Of a stretch of DNA of 64,000 nt, positions 25,142 to 33,165 are shown in pieces. Source of the DNA: Niveispirillum sp. SYP-B3756 (GTDB lineage: Bacteria > Pseudomonadota > Alphaproteobacteria > Azospirillales > Azospirillaceae); NCBI RefSeq assembly GCF_009495745.1, contig NZ_WIDQ01000006.1, forward strand, positions 186,001 through 250,000, written 5' to 3'. Made by a program: the position numbers and the translations under genes. Positions within the stretch are counted from its first letter, which is position 1. The number at the start of each line of letters is the position of its first letter. A model generated the notes under the pieces. That model had not been told where the DNA came from. It did no database searches and was given only the letters and a program-made list of their open reading frames with translations.

Positions 25142-28100
25142 ATGTTCACCAAGGTTCTGATCGCCAATCGGGGTGAGATCTGCGCGCGGGTGATAAAAAC
25201 CCTGCGGCGCATGGGCATTGCCTCGGTTGCTGTTTATTCCGACGCTGACCGCTTCACCCAACCCGTGTTGTCGGCGGATGAGGCGGTACGCATCGGCCCG
25301 CCGCCGGCCAAACAATCCTATCTGGATATTGATGCCGTCATCGCCGCCTGTCAGGCCACCGGCGCACAGGCGGTTCACCCCGGCTATGGCTTCCTGTCGG
25401 AAAATGCCGGGTTCGTGGAACGGCTGAACGCGGCCGGCATCACCTTTATCGGCCCGCGCGTCGAACATTTGCGCGATTTCGGCTTGAAGCATACGGCCCG
25501 CGCCCTGGCCAGGGCTGCCGGCGTGCCGCTGCTGCCCGGCAGCGACATTCTGGCCGATGTTGAACAGGCCCAGGCGGAGGCGGCGCGCATCGGTTTCCCC
25601 GTCATGCTGAAAAGCACGGCGGGCGGTGGTGGCATCGGGATGCAGCTTTGCCATAGCGCCGAGGAACTGGCCGCCAAATTCGCCGCCGTACAGCGTATGG
25701 CGACCAGCAGCTTCGGCGATGCCCGCGTCTATCTGGAACGGTTCGTGGCAGAGGCCCGCCATGTCGAGGTGCAGATTTTCGGCGACGGCAAGGGCGGCGT
25801 GGTGGCGCTGGGGGAACGCGATTGCTCCCTGCAACGCCGCAATCAAAAGGTGGTGGAGGAAACACCCGCCCCCGGCCTGCCCGATGCGGTCCGGGTGCAG
25901 CTTCGTGATGCTGCCGTGGCGCTGGGGGAAAGCGTGCAATACGCCTCCGCCGGCACGGTGGAATTCATCTATGATGTGGCGCGCGAACAGGTCTATTTCC
26001 TGGAGGTGAACACCCGCCTGCAGGTCGAACATCCGGTGACGGAGGCTGTGTTCGGCGTCGATCTGGTGGAATGGATGATCCGGCAGGCAGCGGGGGATTT
26101 CACCTTGCCGGCCCCGGAAAGCCTGATCCCGCAGGGGGCCGCCATTGAGGTTCGCCTTTATGCCGAAAATGCCGCCGCTGATTTCCGCCCCTCCACCGGC
26201 CTGCTGACGGAGGTGCGTTTCCCCGACACTATCCGCGTGGATGGCTGGGTGAATACGGGCACGGAGGTGACGGCCAATTACGACCCCATGCTGGCCAAGC
26301 TGATTGTCCATGCCGACAGCCGCGATGCGGCGATTGATCAATTGACGGCGGCCCTGGCCGCATCGCGGGTGGCGGGGATTGAAACCAACCTGTCGTACCT
26401 GCGCGCCATCATCGGGTCGGATATTTTCCGGCAGGGCAAGGTCGCCACCTCTGTGCTGAAGGATTTCCCCTTCACGCCCGCGACGGTGGAGGTGTTGAGC
26501 CCCGGTGCCCAGACATCCATCCAGGATTGGCCGGGGCGGTTGGGTTATTGGGATGTTGGCGTGCCGCCATCGGGGCCGATGGATGATCTCTCCTTTCGGC
26601 TGGCCAACCGGCTGTTGGGCAACCCGGAAGGCACGGCAGCACTGGAATGCACGCTGACGGGGCCAAGCTTGCGCTTCAACCAAGCCGCCCGTGTGGCGTT
26701 GGCTGGGGCGGCGATGGTGGCCACGTTGGATGGCGTGGCCGTGCCGCATGGCGTGGCTTTTGACGTGGCGGCAGGGCAAACCCTGGCGCTGGGCCGCATC
26801 CAGGGGCCTGGGCAGCGCACATATCTGGCGGTGGCTGGTGGCTTTGATGCGCCGGAATATCTGGGGTCGAAATCCACCTTCGCGCTGGGCCGCTTCGGCG
26901 GCCATGCCACCGGCTGCCTGAAGGCGGGGGACACGCTGGCGCTGGCCGGCGGGCCGGTGGGGCAGGCCGAGCCATTCGCGGCCCCGGCCCTGACCCATGA
27001 ATGGGTGTTGGGCGTGCATTATGGGCCGCACGGTGCCCCGGATTTCTTCCAGGAAAACGACATTGCCGACCTGTTTGCCGCATCATATGAGGTGCATTTC
27101 AATTCCGCCCGCACCGGCGTGCGGCTGATCGGCCCCCGTCCGGCCTGGGCGCGGGCCGATGGCGGGGAGGCGGGGTTGCACCCGTCCAACATCCACGACA
27201 ATGCCTATGCCATCGGGGCGGTCGATTTCACCGGCGACATGCCCATCATCCTGGGCCCCGACGGCCCCAGCCTGGGCGGCTTCGTCTGTCCCGTGGTGGT
27301 GGCACGGGACGAGCTGTGGAAGGTCGGCCAGTTGCGGCCAGGGGATAAGGTGCGGTTTGTGCCGGTGGCATACGCCACCTACATTGACGCTAACTCTACC
27401 GTCACCCCGGCGCAGGCCGGGGTCCAGGGGCCACAAGCGCTTTGCTCTACGAACCTGGACCCCGGCCTGCGCCGGGGTGACGGAAATGAAGCAGCAAAGC
27501 GTTTCACCCACGCCACCCTGCCATCCCCCATCCTGTCCCGCATCGACGGCGATATCCCCGTCCTCTATCGCCGGGCGGGGGATGATTATCTGCTGGTTGA
27601 ATATGGCCCGATGGCGCTGGACCTGGGTATCCGGCTGCGGGTGCATCTGCTGGTCACAGAGTTGCGGGCACGCAACCTGGCCGGCATCATCGACCTGACA
27701 CCGGGCATCCGGTCCTTGCAGGTACATTATGACAGCCGACGGCTGAAAACCGCCAACCTGCTGGCTGTGCTGGCGGAGATTGAGGGCGGTCTGGGCGATA
27801 TCGCCAATGCCCGCATTCCCAGCCGCATCGTGCATCTGCCCTTGTCATGGAACGATGCCCAGGTGCGGCTGGCCATGACCAAATATCAGGAACTGGTGCG
27901 GGCGGACGCCCCCTGGTGCCCCGACAATATCGAATTCATCCGCCGTATCAACGGCTTGGAAAGCCAGGAGGATGTGAAGCGTATCGTGTTCGATGCGCAT
28001 TACATGGTCTATGGGCTGGGCGATGTCTATCTGGGTGCCCCGGTGGCCACGCCGTTGGACCCACGCCACCGGCTGGTGACCACCAAATACAACCCCGCCC

Positions 28101-28771
28101 GCACCTGGACGCCGGAAAATGCCGTGGGTATCGGCGGGGCCTATATGTGCATCTATGGCATGGAAGGGCCGGGCGGGTACCAACTGTTCGGGCGCACCAT
28201 CCAGGTCTGGAACAGTTGGCGGCCCACGCCGGTGTTCCAGGATGGCAAACCCTGGCTGTTGCGCTTCTTCGATCAGATCAAGTTCCATCCTGTGTCGGAG
28301 GCGGAACTGGCCGACGCGCGCGAGGCCTTCCCCCATGGCCGCTATCCGATCCAGATCGAAGAAGCCGAGTTCAGCTACGCCGATCATCTGCGCTTCCTGG
28401 CCGACAATGCCGACAGCATCGATGCCTTCAAACGCACCCAGCAGGCCGCGTTTGAAGCAGAGCGGGAAGATTGGAAGGCTAAGGGTCTGGACAGCTTTGT
28501 CAGCGACGATGGCGGCCCGACGGGAGATGAAACGGCCCTGCCGGAAGGCTGCATCGGGGTGGAGACCGGCGTGACCGGCAATGTCTGGAAAATATTGGTG
28601 GAGCCAGGCCAGCAAGTGGCCGCCGGTGACACCATCCTGATCCTGGAAAGCATGAAGATGGAGATGGACGTGAAGGCCGCCAGTGCTGGAAGGGTGCGGG
28701 AAATCACCGCCAAGCCGGGCCGCACCGTCAATGCCGGCCAGACCGTCGCCATTCTGGAGGAGATTGCCTGA
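25142..28771 (+). CDS. Urea/guanidine carboxylase (biotin-dependent)
   Basis: The 1209-residue multidomain enzyme has a biotin carboxylase part at residues 1-450 (MFTKVLIANRGEICARVIKT; FLEVNTRLQVEHPVTEAVFG, residues ~285-304). A KipA/AHS2 carboxyltransferase half at about 470-745 precedes a KipI/AHS1 half at about 790-1010. The C-terminal biotinyl domain carries Lys1172 in LESMKMEM. It uses ATP and bicarbonate to carboxylate urea or guanidine; the ykkC riboswitch and two DUF1989 partners favour guanidine. AAAGGAA supports ATG 25142. Residues about 753-782 are encoded by a palindromic repeat inserted in frame between the two carboxyltransferase halves. The stop overlaps the next start by one base. 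Confidence 0.93.
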   Translation: MFTKVLIANRGEICARVIKTLRRMGIASVAVYSDADRFTQPVLSADEAVRIGPPPAKQSYLDIDAVIAACQATGAQAVHPGYGFLSENAGFVERLNAAGITFIGPRVEHLRDFGLKHTARALARAAGVPLLPGSDILADVEQAQAEAARIGFPVMLKSTAGGGGIGMQLCHSAEELAAKFAAVQRMATSSFGDARVYLERFVAEARHVEVQIFGDGKGGVVALGERDCSLQRRNQKVVEETPAPGLPDAVRVQLRDAAVALGESVQYASAGTVEFIYDVAREQVYFLEVNTRLQVEHPVTEAVFGVDLVEWMIRQAAGDFTLPAPESLIPQGAAIEVRLYAENAAADFRPSTGLLTEVRFPDTIRVDGWVNTGTEVTANYDPMLAKLIVHADSRDAAIDQLTAALAASRVAGIETNLSYLRAIIGSDIFRQGKVATSVLKDFPFTPATVEVLSPGAQTSIQDWPGRLGYWDVGVPPSGPMDDLSFRLANRLLGNPEGTAALECTLTGPSLRFNQAARVALAGAAMVATLDGVAVPHGVAFDVAAGQTLALGRIQGPGQRTYLAVAGGFDAPEYLGSKSTFALGRFGGHATGCLKAGDTLALAGGPVGQAEPFAAPALTHEWVLGVHYGPHGAPDFFQENDIADLFAASYEVHFNSARTGVRLIGPRPAWARADGGEAGLHPSNIHDNAYAIGAVDFTGDMPIILGPDGPSLGGFVCPVVVARDELWKVGQLRPGDKVRFVPVAYATYIDANSTVTPAQAGVQGPQALCSTNLDPGLRRGDGNEAAKRFTHATLPSPILSRIDGDIPVLYRRAGDDYLLVEYGPMALDLGIRLRVHLLVTELRARNLAGIIDLTPGIRSLQVHYDSRRLKTANLLAVLAEIEGGLGDIANARIPSRIVHLPLSWNDAQVRLAMTKYQELVRADAPWCPDNIEFIRRINGLESQEDVKRIVFDAHYMVYGLGDVYLGAPVATPLDPRHRLVTTKYNPARTWTPENAVGIGGAYMCIYGMEGPGGYQLFGRTIQVWNSWRPTPVFQDGKPWLLRFFDQIKFHPVSEAELADAREAFPHGRYPIQIEEAEFSYADHLRFLADNADSIDAFKRTQQAAFEAEREDWKAKGLDSFVSDDGGPTGDETALPEGCIGVETGVTGNVWKILVEPGQQVAAGDTILILESMKMEMDVKAASAGRVREITAKPGRTVNAGQTVAILEEIA
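27399..27483. repeat. 85-bp palindromic repeat, copy 3, inside the carboxylase gene
   Basis: The arms start CCGTCACCCCGGCGCAGG and are closed by the complement GCGCCGGGGTGACGG. Its middle is the reverse complement of the other copies. It is read through without stop and encodes VTPAQAGVQ...NLDPGLRRGDG between the AHS2 and AHS1 domains. Confidence 0.92.
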
Positions 28772-30546
28772 TGTTCCCGGAAAAACTGACCATTCACGGG
28801 CTGACGGAACTGTACCGCAGCGGTGCCACCACCCCGCTGGCGGTGGTGGAAGAAATACTGGCCCGGCTGGCAGCCAGCCCCGACCCCGCCATCTGGATCA
28901 GTTTGGTGCCGGCGGCGGAACTGCGCACGGCAGCGGCGGAACTGACAGCGGAGGGGTACAAGGCAGATCAACCGCTCTGGGGTATTCCCTTTGCCGCCAA
29001 GGATAATATTGACGCGGCCGGCCTTGCCACCACCGCCGCCTGTCCCGCCTTCGCCTATCAGCCAGCGGCGGATAGCACCGTGGTTGCCAAACTGCGGGCG
29101 GCAGGCGCGCTGCTGGTGGGCAAGACCAACCTGGACCAGTTTGCCACCGGGCTGAACGGCACGCGCAGCCCCTATGGAGCGCCGCGCTGCGTGTTCGATA
29201 CGGATTATGTCTCTGGTGGCTCCAGTTCCGGCTCTGCCGTGGCGGTGGCGCGGGGGCAGGTGGCCTTTGCGCTGGGTACCGATACGGCGGGTTCGGGCCG
29301 GGTGCCCGCCGCCTTTAACGATCTGGTGGGGATCAAGCCGACCAAGGGGCTGCTGTCGACCGCTGGCATAGTGCCTGCAGTGCGGTCGCAGGATTGCGTC
29401 ACCGTGCTGGCGCATTCCGCCGCCGATGGCGATCTGGTGCGCCGCGTGGCGGAGGGTTTCGACGGGGCCGATCCCTATTCCCGCCCCGCCGGGTTCCATT
29501 CCCTGAAGCTGGAGAAATTCCGCTTCGGCGTGCTGGCGGGGGAAGAGCGGGAATTTTACGGCGATGATGCCGCTGCCGCCCTTTACGATGCGGCCATCGA
29601 CCGGTTGGTGACATTGGGCGGCACGCCCGTACCATTTGATTACAAGCCTTTGCGTGAATGTGCTCACCTGCTTTATGGCGGCCCTTGGGTGGCCGAACGG
29701 CTGGCCGCGGTGGAAGATTTCATTGCCAGCAACGCCGCCGACATGGACCCGACGGTCAGGGCCATCATCGAAGGGGCGCAGGGCAAAACGGCGGTGGAGG
29801 CCTATCGCGGCCAATATGCCCTGTCTGCCTATACACAGTATATCAATGGCTTGTGGCGTGATCTTGATATTTTTCTGCTGCCGACAGCACCCACCATTTA
29901 CAAGGTGGCGGACATGCTGGCCGATCCGCTGCGGCTGAACAGCAATCTGGGCCGCTACACCAATTTCGTGAACCTGCTGGATTGCAGCGCCGTGGCGGTG
30001 CCGGCGGGCTTCACCCCGGCGGGGTTGCCCTTCGGCGTCACCCTGGTGGCCCCCGCCTTTGCCGATGCCGATCTGGCGGTGCTGGGCGACCGGCTGCACC
30101 GGACAGCACGAGCCGACCTGCCAGGGCCGGCGCTTGCCCCGGTGCCGGCCCCCGATGCGCTGGCCATCCTGGCCGTAGGCGCGCATCTGTCCGGGATGCC
30201 GCTGAACCATGAATTGACCAGCGTGGGCGGCCGGCTGGCGGGATTGGTGCGGACGGCCCCCGATTACCGGCTTTATGCGCTGGCCGGCACCGTGCCACCC
30301 AAGCCGGGGCTGGTGCGCGATCCCGGTTTTGCCGGGCCGGGGATATTGGCGGAGGAATGGTTGCTGCCGCCCGCCGCCTTGGGTGCCTTCATCGCCCGCA
30401 TTCCCGCCCCCTTGGGGGTTGGCAAGGTGACGCTGGCCGATGGGAGGCAAGTGACCAGTTTCCTGTGTGAATCCTATGCCCTGGAGGGGGCGACGGAGAT
30501 CACCCATCATGGCGGCTGGCGGGCCTATCGGGCCAGCCTATCCTGA
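28771..30546 (+). CDS. atzF: Allophanate hydrolase
   Basis: This 591-residue amidase-signature enzyme has the Lys-Ser-Ser triad in place: Lys77 in PFAAKDNIDAAG, the GGSSSGS loop at about 149-155, and Ser175 in DTAGSGRVP. The C-terminal domain (about 460-591) is the AtzF-specific domain, with LYALAGTVPPKPGLVRDPGF. It hydrolyses allophanate to CO2 and two ammonia. The start overlaps the carboxylase stop as TGATG, so the two are co-translated. It is the last step of the guanidine route in this operon. Confidence 0.95.
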   Translation: MFPEKLTIHGLTELYRSGATTPLAVVEEILARLAASPDPAIWISLVPAAELRTAAAELTAEGYKADQPLWGIPFAAKDNIDAAGLATTAACPAFAYQPAADSTVVAKLRAAGALLVGKTNLDQFATGLNGTRSPYGAPRCVFDTDYVSGGSSSGSAVAVARGQVAFALGTDTAGSGRVPAAFNDLVGIKPTKGLLSTAGIVPAVRSQDCVTVLAHSAADGDLVRRVAEGFDGADPYSRPAGFHSLKLEKFRFGVLAGEEREFYGDDAAAALYDAAIDRLVTLGGTPVPFDYKPLRECAHLLYGGPWVAERLAAVEDFIASNAADMDPTVRAIIEGAQGKTAVEAYRGQYALSAYTQYINGLWRDLDIFLLPTAPTIYKVADMLADPLRLNSNLGRYTNFVNLLDCSAVAVPAGFTPAGLPFGVTLVAPAFADADLAVLGDRLHRTARADLPGPALAPVPAPDALAILAVGAHLSGMPLNHELTSVGGRLAGLVRTAPDYRLYALAGTVPPKPGLVRDPGFAGPGILAEEWLLPPAALGAFIARIPAPLGVGKVTLADGRQVTSFLCESYALEGATEITHHGGWRAYRASLS

Positions 30547-30559
30547 TAGGGCTTATCCA

Positions 30560-30591
30560 CCTGTCAGCCGATATGATATCATGCTGATAGG
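30560..30591. promoter_or_regulatory. Inverted repeat CCTGTCAGC-N14-GCTGATAGG upstream of the 67-aa gene
   Basis: The arms match at 8 of 9 positions and flank the palindrome ATGATATCAT. A further CTGATAGG lies at 30543-30550. It may be an operator for the small downstream gene; no regulator is assigned. Confidence 0.35.
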
Positions 30592-30612
30592 TCGGCCCGG
30601 CGGAGGAAGTGC

Positions 30613-30816
30613 ATGAGCACGATGCAGACAGAGGTTTTTGAGGCTTTCCGCGCCATCGACATTCCGGAGGAAAAGGCGCTGAAGGCCGCGTCGGCGCTGT
30701 CCAAACGGGATGAAGATGTCACCGGCCTGAAATCCGATGTCAACATCATCAAATGGATGATGGGTTTTGTGCTGGCCTTTCAGGTGGCGATCTTCGTCAA
30801 GCTGTTCATGGTCTGA
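30613..30816 (+). CDS. Small membrane-anchored protein, DUF1640-like tail
   Basis: The 67-residue protein has a charged helical N-part (FEAFRAIDIPEEKALKAASALSKRDEDV) and one C-terminal membrane helix, IIKWMMGFVLAFQVAIFVKLF. The layout is like short DUF1640/coiled-coil proteins, which bear a coiled coil and the same type of terminal helix, but most of the coiled coil is missing. GGAGGAAG is a strong ribosome site before the ATG. The function is unknown. It ends 9 bp before the convergent LysR gene, and codon use matches the neighbours. Confidence 0.75.
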   Translation: MSTMQTEVFEAFRAIDIPEEKALKAASALSKRDEDVTGLKSDVNIIKWMMGFVLAFQVAIFVKLFMV

Positions 30817-30825
30817 TCAGTGACA

Positions 30826-31725
30826 TTACGGGCGGAACAGCCGGCTGTTCCGCCGCACCTCCTCCGCAATGAATTCCGCCGTTACACGGATGCGGGACAG
30901 GTGGCGCAGGTCGGAATGGATCAGCAGCCAGAAACTGCGGATCAAACTGACCTCTGCTGGCAACAGCCGCACCAGATCGGCATGGCCATCCACCAGGAAG
31001 CAGGGCAGCACGGCAATGCCGGCCCCGGCCTCCACCGCGCGAAATTGTGCCACCAGGCTGGCGCTTTTCAACTGCGGGCGGATATCGCGGGAAATCTGCG
31101 GCAGGTAATCCAGCTCCGGCGTATAGAGCAGATCGTCAATGTACGATATGAACCGGTGGCCGGGCAGGTCGGCCACCGATGAAATGGGTGGGTTCGCCGT
31201 CACATAGGATCGGGCAGCATAGAGCCCCAATTCATAATCCGTCAGCTTGCGGCCATGCAGCCGGCCGGCATCCGGCTGGGCAAGAGAGATGGCGATATCC
31301 GCTTCCCGCTTGGACAGGCTGAACAGGCGCGGCATGGCCACCAACTGCACCTCCAGATCCGGGTGACGGGCGGCCAGTTGGCCGATGCGGGGGGCCAGGA
31401 AGAAGCTGCCGAAACCATCCGGCGTGCCGATGCGCACGGCCCCTGACAGGCTGCCGGAACTGCCGGCCAGATCCTCCATGATGGTCATGGCCAGCCCCTC
31501 CATCGCCTCCGCGCTGGCCAGCAGGCTTTCACCCTGGGCGGTCAGGCTGTAGCCGGTGGCATGGCGTTCAAACAGATTGGCCCCGAGCGCGCGTTCCAGC
31601 GATTGCAGCCGCCGTCCCAGGGTGGTGTGATCCACCCCCATGCGCCGGGCGGCAAGGGTCAGCCGCCCGCTGCGGGCCACGGCCAGGAAACTTTGCAGAT
31701 CATCCCAATCAAATTGCCCGGCCAT
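30826..31725 (-). CDS. LysR-family transcriptional regulator
   Basis: The 299-residue protein has the LysR helix-turn-helix (DWDDLQSFLAVARSGRLTLAARRMGVDHTTLGRRLQSLE, residues ~4-42). A periplasmic-binding-like effector domain follows, with VRIGTPDGFGSFFLAPRIGQL and VAQFRAVEAGAGIAVLPCFL. It is divergent from the 3-hydroxyisobutyryl-CoA hydrolase gene. A perfect 9-bp inverted repeat lies in the shared intergenic region at 31744-31786. That position fits LysR control of its own gene and the divergent operon. The inducer is unknown. Confidence 0.93.
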   Translation of the reverse strand: MAGQFDWDDLQSFLAVARSGRLTLAARRMGVDHTTLGRRLQSLERALGANLFERHATGYSLTAQGESLLASAEAMEGLAMTIMEDLAGSSGSLSGAVRIGTPDGFGSFFLAPRIGQLAARHPDLEVQLVAMPRLFSLSKREADIAISLAQPDAGRLHGRKLTDYELGLYAARSYVTANPPISSVADLPGHRFISYIDDLLYTPELDYLPQISRDIRPQLKSASLVAQFRAVEAGAGIAVLPCFLVDGHADLVRLLPAEVSLIRSFWLLIHSDLRHLSRIRVTAEFIAEEVRRNSRLFRP

Positions 31726-31743
31726 CGACGTACCTGCGTGGAA

Positions 31744-31786
31744 ATGCGCACAACGGATGGGGTAAACTTCGCATGGATGTGCGCAT
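31744..31786. promoter_or_regulatory. Inverted repeat ATGCGCACA-N25-TGTGCGCAT
   Basis: Two perfect 9-bp arms lie 19 bp upstream of the LysR start and about 110 bp upstream of the divergent operon. LysR tetramers often bind separated inverted half-sites in such regions. The link to this regulator is inferred. Confidence 0.5.
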
Positions 31787-31893
31787 CACCGCAATGGTAG
31801 GGGTTGGTTGTGGCAGAAGACCATGATCCCCCTTGCCGTGGTGGAATAAGCCCACCCACTTCACAAGTGTGATCCAAACCGGGAGGAACGGCT

Positions 31894-32973
31894 TTGACCC
31901 TTGATGCCATCTGCACCACGCGCGGCCCGCTGGGGCATATTCTGCTGAACCGGCCCAAGGCGCTGAACGCGCTGACCCTGCCGATGGTGGAGGTGATTGC
32001 CCCGGCCCTTGCCGCCTGGGCTGCCGATCCCGCCATCAAGGCGGTGGTGATCCGGGGGGCGGGCGACCGCGCCTTCTGCGCCGGGGGCGATGTGCGCGCC
32101 GTCTGGGATGCCGGGCTGCAGCGCAAGCGTGGGGAGGGGGCGGGTGCGCTGACGGCGGCCTTCTTCTCCGGGGAATACCGGCTGAACCGGCAGATCAAGC
32201 ATTTCCCCAAACCCTATGTCGCCTTGATTGATGGCATCACCATGGGCGGCGGGGTCGGGTTGTCTGTCCATGGCAGCCACCGGGTAACGACGGAAAAGAC
32301 CCTGCTGGCCATGCCGGAAACCGGCATCGGCCTGTTCCCGGATGTTGGCGGGACGTGGTTCCTGCCCCGGTTGCCGGGGCGGCTGGGGCTTTATCTGGGG
32401 CTGACGGGCGCGCGGGTGACGGCGGGCGATCTGGCCTATGCCGGCATCGCCACGCACCATAGCCGCAGTGAGTCCCTGGACGATCTGGAGCGCGACCTGG
32501 AAACGGCCTTGTCCAGTGCGCCCGACGCCAATTCGGCGGTGGAGGCGGTGTTGGGCCACCATGCCGCCACGCCGGATGCCCCCACCCTGCCGGCCCACCG
32601 CGACGCCATCGATCGCTGCTTTGATGCCGACAGCATTGAGGGCATTTTCGCCAGGCTGGAGAATGAGGGCAGCGACTGGGCGGCCAAGACACTGGCCAGC
32701 TTGAAAACCATGTCCCCCACCAGCCTGAAAGTGACATTCGAGCAGTTGCGGCGGGGGGCCGAGCTGGAATTTGATGATTGTATGCGGCTGGAATTCCGCA
32801 TGACCCAGGCGGTTATGGATGGTCATGATTTCTATGAAGGCATCCGCTCCGTGCTGGTGGATAAGGACCGCAACCCGAAATGGCAGCCGGCGAGCCTGGA
32901 TGCGGTGGACCCCGCGTTCGTCGCCCGCCATTTCGCCCCGCCAGCGGATGGTGACCTGACTTTTCCGGGCTGA
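31894..32973 (+). CDS. Enoyl-CoA hydratase/isomerase family, probable 3-hydroxyisobutyryl-CoA hydrolase
   Basis: The 359-residue crotonase-fold protein has the oxyanion loops FCAGGDVRAVWDAG and GITMGGGVGLSVHGSHRVTTEK. These are followed by MPETGIGLFPDVGGTWFLPRLPG, whose Glu and Asp are typical of HIBYL-CoA hydrolases. It would release CoA from 3-hydroxyisobutyryl-CoA in valine breakdown. GGGAGGAA supports the ATG. The next gene (mmsB) codes the next enzyme in that pathway, which strengthens the call. An ordinary enoyl-CoA hydratase is less likely given the length and C-terminal extension. Confidence 0.9.
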   Translation: MTLDAICTTRGPLGHILLNRPKALNALTLPMVEVIAPALAAWAADPAIKAVVIRGAGDRAFCAGGDVRAVWDAGLQRKRGEGAGALTAAFFSGEYRLNRQIKHFPKPYVALIDGITMGGGVGLSVHGSHRVTTEKTLLAMPETGIGLFPDVGGTWFLPRLPGRLGLYLGLTGARVTAGDLAYAGIATHHSRSESLDDLERDLETALSSAPDANSAVEAVLGHHAATPDAPTLPAHRDAIDRCFDADSIEGIFARLENEGSDWAAKTLASLKTMSPTSLKVTFEQLRRGAELEFDDCMRLEFRMTQAVMDGHDFYEGIRSVLVDKDRNPKWQPASLDAVDPAFVARHFAPPADGDLTFPG

Positions 32974-33014
32974 GTGTTGGTGCAGTGTAAGTGGAACAGG
33001 AATAGCTCTTACAA

Positions 33015-33097
33015 CCGTCACCCCGGCGCAGGCCGGGGTCCAGTTTCGTAGAGCAAGGGGCCTGTGTTCTGGACCCCGGCCTTCGCCGGGGTGACGG
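33015..33097. repeat. 85-bp palindromic repeat, copy 4
   Basis: It starts CCGTCACCCCGGCGCAGG and ends GGCCTTCGCCGGGGTGACGG, so one base of the arm (C versus T) is not complementary. The central GTTTCGTAGAGCAAGGGGC matches the other copies. It lies between the hydrolase and mmsB genes. Confidence 0.9.
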
Positions 33098-33165
33098 GAT
33101 AGGATGGTTCAAATTGAATCAGACAGCCCCACCCTTCACATAATAACCTGATCGGGAGGAAGACC

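Noticed and set aside
24260-27031. A 923-residue minus-strand reading frame opposite the carboxylase
   Set aside because: It shadows the wobble pattern of the carboxylase gene, is rich in His, Gly, Arg and Gln, has no domain and no ribosome site.
20502-28771. Ordinary urea-amidolyase operon for urea use
   Set aside because: The ykkC guanidine-I aptamer and the two DUF1989 partners point to guanidine as the primary substrate, although the carboxylase may still act on urea.
21615-33097. The GGCGAAGGCCGGGG palindromes as a CRISPR array or as transcription terminators
   Set aside because: They are single dispersed palindromes without regular spacers, and no T-run follows; three lie inside one operon, one within a gene.
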